Below are positions 58,135 to 64,000 of a stretch of 64,000 nt of DNA, one piece after another. A model generated the notes under the pieces. The model was not told the origin of the DNA, made no database searches, and worked only from the letters and a program-made list of their open reading frames with translations. The position numbers and the translations under genes are program-made. The first letter of the stretch is position 1. Each line of letters opens with the position of its first letter. The stretch comes from Tipula vernalis. Taxonomy: Eukaryota > Arthropoda > Insecta > Diptera > Tipulidae. The stretch lies in NCBI GenBank assembly GCA_958295665.1, contig OY282559.1:260592245-260656244 (forward strand), written 5' to 3'.

Positions 58135-58705
58135 TCGGCAAGTGACCGGCCGAAAAATTCGGAATATTTATGTAAAATTATCGCAAAAAATTCTTTTAAG
58201 TCTAACTGTAAAACTTTCAATTTATTTCAGTTTTCAGTTATTTCAATTTTTTGAGTAATGTTGATGACCCCTTTTCACATTTTTCATCATATCTCGCAAG
58301 TTATGAGCTCGATTTTCTGTTTGCGGTTTTTGAAAGCCTATGAGTCACTTTATTGGCTAATTTGCACACTTAGCCAGGCTTTTTTAAAGAATGTAACAAA
58401 TTATGGGAAAATAACATTTTTTTTCTTAATTCTTAATAAAACCTCTACTGTCTAAAAAACTGAACTGTAAGTCGAGAAAATGTCCCATTAACATATTTAT
58501 TTGATTTATTATTATTAATAACTACTTTTAAAAACCGGAAACAGAATTAAAATCGAGCCTTTAACTTGGGAGATATGATAAAAAATGTGATAAGGGGTCA
58601 CCAACATTACTCAAAAAATTGAAAACGTAATAACACTGCAAAGATTTACAGATAAATGGGATAATTTTACATAAATATTCCGAATTTTCCGGCCAGTTAA
58701 ACTAG
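58135..58705. mobile_element. MITE with about 150-190-base inverted ends
   Basis: GACCGGCCGAAAAATTCGGA (58143) and GAGTAATGTTGATGACCCCT (58253) are mirrored, respectively, near 58699 and 58612. The arms are about 58138-58330 and 58545-58699. There is no transposase. It directly abuts the LTR at 58708, which lacks its first bases. Confidence 0.72.
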
Positions 58706-58707
58706 AG

Positions 58708-59147
58708 TCAATCAAGGTTCGTATCACTGGATTGTGAATAAAACAAAATCAATTCAATTTATCAACAACGAATTTATATATTTCACACAAAAATTATTAC
58801 AATACAATTTATTAATGATAATTCACAAAATCACTTTATAAAAATTATTCGCACAACTTTACTGATCATTTTTACTTATTATTTTGCACTAAAACACTTT
58901 TTAAATCACTTTTTAATTCCTTTTTAATCTTCACACTATCGCTTACCAAATACTAATAATCCAATTCGACTTCGTTCGCCTTTTTATATAAACAAACCAA
59001 ACTTCTAGAAAGTTTATGACTTTTCCAATAAGAATAGTGTAGAAACATTTAGAGCAGTTGTATCATGTAAAAATTATATTTTAGTACAGTAAAACATTGA
59101 GCTATTTACTTAACTTATTCTAGTACACCCTACGTGTCACCGTCACA
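58708..59147. mobile_element. LTR copy, 5' edge lost
   Basis: It matches the family from TCAATCAAGG onward and ends GTCACA, but lacks about the first 18 bases. Only four bases separate it from the next LTR. Confidence 0.85.
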
Positions 59148-59717
59148 TTACTATTACGGTTTTGCCTTTTCAATCAAGGTTCGCATCACTGGAATGTGAA
59201 TAAAACAAAATCAATTCATTTTATCACCGACGAATTTATTTATTGAACAATAAAAATTTATTCAACACAATTTGTTTACAATAATTCACAAAATCACTTA
59301 TTATAATTTTCACACAATTTTACTGATCACTTATAATTTATTTATTGCACTAAAACTTTCTTTCTTCACACTATCGCTTATCAAATACGAATCATACAGT
59401 TCGATCTCATTCGGCTTTTTATACACTCAAACTAAACTTCTAGAAATTACATGCTCTTTCCAGCTAAAATATCTCGTACAATGTAGAAATGTGTAGGGAA
59501 AATTTCCATTTTAGTACAATAAATTAATTATGAAATATCCTAACCTAGGTGTCACTAGTAGCCACTACTTGTAATAAACTTTATGCTTTTAATCAACTGA
59601 TTCTATTCTACCCTAGGTATCACCGTAACACTACCCCTTACCTAAGCCTGTTCGTCCCGAACAGGACCTAAATCACCTCTGTATATGGTCAGCCTCTCTA
59701 AATGGCCCACCTTCGGT

Positions 59718-60450
59718 TTACCTCCTTGTCCTGTGGGCTGCAGTTTCGACGATAAATCCCACTTTTTCGTGGGTTCTATATCTAGTTTTCATCCAGCCGC
59801 CCGACCGCTGGCCTGGCAGCTTTGTGATATCGCTATATAATACTCCTCGTCCAAAATCCAACACGAATCCATTCACCCTCATGAAGTCCACTCCCAAAAT
59901 GTCTTCATCTACAATATCTGTGACCAGAACTTCTTGTTGGAAGAGAGTTTTCCCGATCCTTATATTCACGATAATTTTCCCTTTTATCACTGCGCCGTCT
60001 CCATTTACCATTCTTAATTTTAGCCCATCAGCAAGATGCACAGCTCCTCCGATCAACTCTTCCCGGACAATCGTGGGAGTTGTTTTAGTATACAGCGTAA
60101 TGATACACTTTCTCCCATCAACAACGCCCTTGTTTGTTACGCTGCTACCGCCTCGTGCTAGACTCATAACAGGGATATGTGTTATGGGCCAATCAGATGG
60201 CGAAGCCAGCTTTTGCTCCTTCAAACAGACTTGTAACGTTTCCACCTTACCGTTTCGCTCTTGTTTCCCAGTAACCCGTGAGATGTGGCCAATTTTATCA
60301 CATATCCAACATCTCAGCTTGCTGCTTCTGCCTCTCGATGTTTGTCTCGACCGTTCAACGTTCACCTGCTCCCTACCTGATTTCTGTTGCATAAAAGACG
60401 GCGGTCTTCCCCTTCTTTGTTTATTTTTCCGACAATCTCTTGAGATGTGA
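59718..60450 (-). pseudogene. Zinc knuckle and protease region of the LTR element
   Basis: The - frame begins near 60450 with YKVGHISRDCRKNK, a zinc knuckle whose first cysteines are lost. A second knuckle, CWICDKIGHISRV, has valine where the last cysteine should be. The protease-like domain follows: GRKCIITLYTKTTPTIVREE, where the usual DTGA active site is replaced by YTKTT, and DIVDEDILGVDFMRVNG, the flap and ILG-x-D motif. The loss of the active-site aspartate implies an inactive protease. The frame ends at 59718, close to the 3' LTR, leaving no room for RT. Confidence 0.8.
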
Positions 60451-61494
60451 CCTACCTTGTAGGTTACCTAAGCCTACCGCTTCCGGAGCTCGGTATCGTC
60501 CGCCCGATGTTTACGTTGGAAACTAAATCCGTTTGGCATCTAAATAATGACGGTCCGGTGAAGACCCGTGCAGTCTCATTTATCATCGCACAAGCTGGGG
60601 TTTCGTGAATATTGCTTTAGGTGACAACATCACCGCGTGTCTCTGGATCTCGAATGCCGACGTACTGGTATGTGCCAGATGCACCAGTCGCTCGATTGCC
60701 AATGAAAATTCTTCTAGCGATTCTCCTCCCTTTTGAAAGTGACTTTTTCATTCCATATGATAAATCTCCCGCTTATAGTCACTGCCATAGTTCCGATCCA
60801 GCACCTTCATAGTTTCGAAATAACTGTTGCGCTTTTGTTTCGGAATAGTTTGCAAAGCCTCTGCGGCTTCACCTTTAAAGGCCACTATTAAAGGCCGCCG
60901 TTCCAAATTAAAATTTAAAAATGCCAAAAGATGTTGTTCCGTCTAATGTTGATGTCTTTAACTTAATTGAGTGAACGGTCTGAACCACTTACGTTGTTGT
61001 TTCACTTGCTTTGACATCAGTTAACTCTTTCTCGAGACGTTGAAACTCTTTGAAATTCCGCTTGCAATTTATGTTCCACATCTCGGATAACTTCTCGTCC
61101 ATTCTCTTTTGGCCTTCGACAATTTCTCCCATCTGACGCTTCATAATTTGCATTAGTTGGCTACTCTCGCCCAACGGTTGTTTCATTTCTTGGTTTGACT
61201 GGTTTTGTTGTTCCATCTGAAATTTCATTTCTTGGTTTGAGTGCTCTATTTTCTCCATTCGTCGCTCGTTTTTGTTGTGCCATCATTTGGTTTAACTGCT
61301 CAATTTTCTCCATTTGTTGGTTGTTTGTCTCCATGATGCTCCGCGTCTAATCCTTCGCTCTCCATGGCATCAAGTAATCGTGCTTGTAAATCACCTTTAC
61401 CGCCATCGATGGACAAACCCTGTTTCTCAAGTTCCTTCTTTAATTCTGAAACTTTTAATTCGTAGAGAATCATTTTCTTTGTTTTATTATTCAA
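60400..61494 (-). pseudogene. Gag with N-terminal SAP domain (broken)
   Basis: Frame 61494-61300 has a SAP DNA-binding motif: YELKVSELKKELEKQGLSID followed by GKGDLQARLLDAM. Frame 61258-60989 is a coiled coil rich in Q, E and M (EMKFQMEQQNQSNQ). Capsid-like sequence is recognisable in broken frames at 60920-60500 (RRPLIVAFKGEAAEALQTIP, YFETMKVLDRNYGSD). Several shifts separate the parts. SAP-domain gags occur in some insect gypsy-type families. The role would be virus-like particle formation, with the SAP motif perhaps binding DNA. Confidence 0.78.
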
Positions 61495-61495
61495 A

Positions 61496-61515
61496 ATCCC
61501 ACCCCTGTCACCAAT
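61496..61515 (-). promoter_or_regulatory. Candidate primer-binding site
   Basis: On - the sequence TTGGTGACAGGGGTGGGA lies directly after the 5' LTR, where a tRNA primer would bind. The tRNA is not identified. Confidence 0.5.
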
Positions 61516-61786
61516 TGTTATGTTTTTGCCTTGTCAATCAAGGTTCGAATCACTTGATTGTAAATAAAACACTACACGATCGCTTTCCAAATACTAATAA
61601 TATAATTCGATCTCGTTCGCTTTTTTAATACTCAAACCAAAACTTCTACAAATTTCATGATTTTTCCATTAAGAATAGTCTAGAAACATTTAGAACAGTT
61701 TTATCATGGAAAATTTCGTTTTAGTATAGAAAAAGTTTGTGCTATTAAATAACTTATTCTATTATACCCTAGGTGTCACCGTAACA

Positions 61787-64000
61787 ATATTTCTACTTTT
61801 AGTACATATATTATTTAGTACAAAGCAAAATTTTGTATTTGTAATGCACATAACAAAATGGTATCGTATGGCTTCGCTCTAAAAATGTTTAGTCTACACA
61901 TCCGAATTGATGTACCCCTAATAATATCGCATCCTGCACTGGCTAGTCCGCACTGCAGTACACACAATGAGAGAACTAAATGTGTATAGCAATATTGTGT
62001 GATCTTGACTATTTCGATCTCATTATTTAGGACCAGAATGGCTGCTTTTATAGTAACATTGTTTCCATAGCCACAAAGTGACCCAAAATTGGCTCTTTTT
62101 AACAATAGGACTTGGTTATGTGACTAATTGCGTAACACTTGAAACACTTTGACACACCCTACGGTTTTTGATGAGAGTATTTTTTGCCTTTGGTCTATGA
62201 TTCAATGCACCATTTTACCATCTTTTGGTATAGTTTTCAAGCTTCTTTTCAGATCTTTAATTTGTGTACTCCTTAATATCTTCAATAAATTATAATTCGG
62301 AGCTAGCAAAGCAATGCTTATCCTACTGCCCTACCTAAACAAATTCTTACCCTGCGTTTCGCCGTGTAGTGGATATTTATTTCAACTTTACAGTTATTAG
62401 AGGTACACAGATGAGGATTAAATTCCAGTAATCTGTTGACCTCGTATGTATGTACGTCTTCATCAAAGATTTTCTCAACACCATAAACAATCATTTCAGT
62501 TTTTGTTATTTTGATTATCAGTCAGTAGTAAACACCGATAAAAAGATTGATTAGTGATGTATTAAATGATATTGTAAAGTTGCCTTGAGGACTATAATTA
62601 AGTAAATTGAGAAAGATAAAAAAGTCGACCACTAAGTTAAGAAATAGAAAGAGGACAGAATAATTTTATACCCAAGGTAAAGCACGCAGCAGCAGCAAAT
62701 TTCAGCGATCTAATCATAAATTTAAAATTTTTGAAAAGTATTTGGCAGGCAATCATTCTGCGATCATTCTTTAAAGATTACAGAAAAGAAAAGACAAATT
62801 AATTGTAATGAGAATTTAACATGACCTATATATAATGCGGCAAATGACAAACTTAATACCAATTCTCAAAATAGTTTACGCACATGTTGGGTTATTACAT
62901 AAAAATATGCGTAAGACATAATTTTAAGAATCGCTTATGTTTTATATATATTGTACTATGATGAATTAATTAATAGTAAATTAAATTTTCGCCTATTTTA
63001 GCTTATTCATAAAATTAATAACAAAAGTTTTTTTTTTTATATTTAATCACAAAATTCGGTTATCTCTAATACACACATAATATTTATTGTAGTACATTAC
63101 GTATACGTTTGTATTGTATTCCAGATGCCCGAGAGACCAAAGACGCATCGCTTGAGACACATTGAATTTATATTGCGTATTACTTTGACTTCCTGAAATT
63201 ATATTTTATATTATTTACTACTAAATGGTATACTACAAATACACACTTAATTATTATTATTTTATATATAACGATATTATTATTTTTAATTAATTATTAT
63301 TTAATTTATAATTTACTAAAAAAAATATTTTTTTTTTTAAATAAAACAAAAAATCTTGTAATTTAATTTTTAATGTAAAATTTTTCGCTTTTTATTTTTG
63401 CCTCATATCGAAAACTAAAAAAAAAACTATATTGGAATGAAAAAAAAAACATTGATTAATTTTAATTAAAACGATTTTAATTAATTAAAATTAATAAATA
63501 ATTTTGTACAAAAAATAAAAATGTATAAACTCTCTGGTAAGTTTAATTTTTTTCTGTTCTTATCAAACAAATTTTTTTGTTTTTATTTTTTTTTTATTTT
63601 TATTAAGTAAAATCGTGTTTGACATAATTTTTTATGTTTATCTTAATTTTAATTTAGTTTTTATACGAATTATATTGATGATATTTGATAATGTATAATC
63701 AGTTATAAATTTGTGTTTGTATTTTTTTTTTTTTGTTTTATTTCTTAAGTTTATATTGTTTGTTTTATTTTTTTATTAAAAACCTAAATTGGTATTTAGA
63801 TTGAATAAATAATGACTACACTTGTTGTGGTTTAAAACTTGAAGACCTTGTTTGAGTTTTTCTGTAGACTAGTAAAATATTTTAATCCGTTTGTAGTATT
63901 GCTTAAATATTAATTGCGTTTAGATTCGTCTTAAGTGTATAACTTATGTAGCGTGACCTTAGTCGCAATGCTTCATGCAACGTGACTGCAACAATTTATA
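61787..64000. other. AT-rich stretch, one speculative exon
   Basis: No credible gene. 62950-63800 is extremely AT-rich with many poly(T) and poly(A) runs. The candidate exon at 63125 is the only higher-complexity spot I noticed. Confidence 0.45.
63125..63165 (+). other. Candidate short terminal exon of Spred (speculative)
   Basis: A good acceptor (gtattgtattccag) is followed by a small, locally GC-richer stretch in very AT-rich DNA. Joined in the phase left by the exon ending at 19353, it reads DARETKDASLETH and then TGA. The phase fits, and the composition resembles the acidic linker that follows EVH1 in Spred proteins. There is no GT donor before the stop, so it could only be a terminal exon giving an EVH1-only product. 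Chance occurrence is quite possible for so short a sequence. Confidence 0.2.

Larger units (their letters stand above)
59152..61786 (-). mobile_element. Gypsy-type LTR element without pol
   Basis: The 3' LTR is 59152-59630 and the 5' LTR is 61516-61786, in - orientation. The internal region, 59631-61515, is about 1.9 kb. A purine tract (AGGTAAGGGGTAG as read on -) precedes the 3' LTR, and a primer-binding-like TTGGTGACAGGGGTGGGA follows the 5' LTR. The 5' LTR lacks about 220 internal bases. The inside codes for gag and protease only; RT, RNase H and integrase are absent, so the element is a deletion derivative. Confidence 0.85.

Noticed and set aside
59824..60450. 208-residue open frame on +
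   Set aside because: It is antisense to the knuckle and protease region of the LTR element.
1..64000. CRISPR array, operon or phage-type defence system
   Set aside because: No regularly spaced repeats with unique spacers, no clustered intact genes; introns and insect mobile elements show a eukaryotic genome.
19354..64000. Remaining Spred exons for the KBD and cysteine-rich SPR domain
   Set aside because: I looked for cysteine-rich Sprouty-type coding sequence on + and saw none; they are probably beyond the right edge.

Overview
This is a slice of an AT-rich, repeat-laden animal nuclear genome, almost certainly an insect. It carries Jockey-clade LINEs with zinc-knuckle ORF1s, an RNase H LINE of the LOA/I group, mariner, Tc1 and IS630-like elements, hAT, gypsy and BEL/Pao fragments, and a tRNA-derived SINE. 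I cannot name the species; the mix is compatible with Diptera, but that is inference.

Only one host gene is visible: Spred (Sprouty-related, EVH1 domain), on the + strand. Two adjacent exons, 18881-19058 and 19185-19353, separated by a 126-base intron, encode nearly the whole EVH1 domain. The upstream coding start and the downstream KBD and Sprouty (SPR) exons are not recognisable here. Everything from 19354 is therefore probably intron, at least 40 kb long, unless a weak candidate terminal exon at 63125-63165 is real.

Layout. 1-395: degenerate G-rich repeat. 553-5697: two foldback MITEs and a dispersed repeat interrupted by a solo LTR. 7013-7382: SINE. 8264-9539: foldback element, copy A. 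10758-17133: IS630-like transposon with terminal repeats over 400 bases, containing an inserted RNase H LINE and a second small TA-flanked transposon. 17361-18730: MITEs and a tandem duplication just upstream of Spred. 20757-22900: deleted Tc1-like relic, a 424-base element with an 8-base target duplication, and a LINE 3' fragment. 22905-26385: decayed gypsy-type element. 26738-32880: mosaic of mariner relics, LINE pieces, MITEs and foldback copy B. 32905-33275: reverse-strand counterpart of the window-start repeat. 35642-45558: Tc1-type terminal repeats enclosing two different Jockey LINEs. 45690-48528: dispersed repeats, hAT, mariner end and BEL/Pao gag. 50770-53952: decayed transposon containing a nearly intact mariner (52597-53890). 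54689-61786: several copies of one LTR family, one flanking a pol-less internal region with a SAP-domain gag; also a PHD-finger LINE ORF1 and another MITE. 61787-64000: AT-rich, otherwise featureless.

The mobile-element genes are nearly all broken. The insertions can be ordered from target-site duplications and interrupted elements. In the presumed Spred intron most coding-capable elements lie antisense to Spred. I found no operon, CRISPR array, defence system or other new multi-gene system; the interest lies in nested transposon structure and the Spred gene model.
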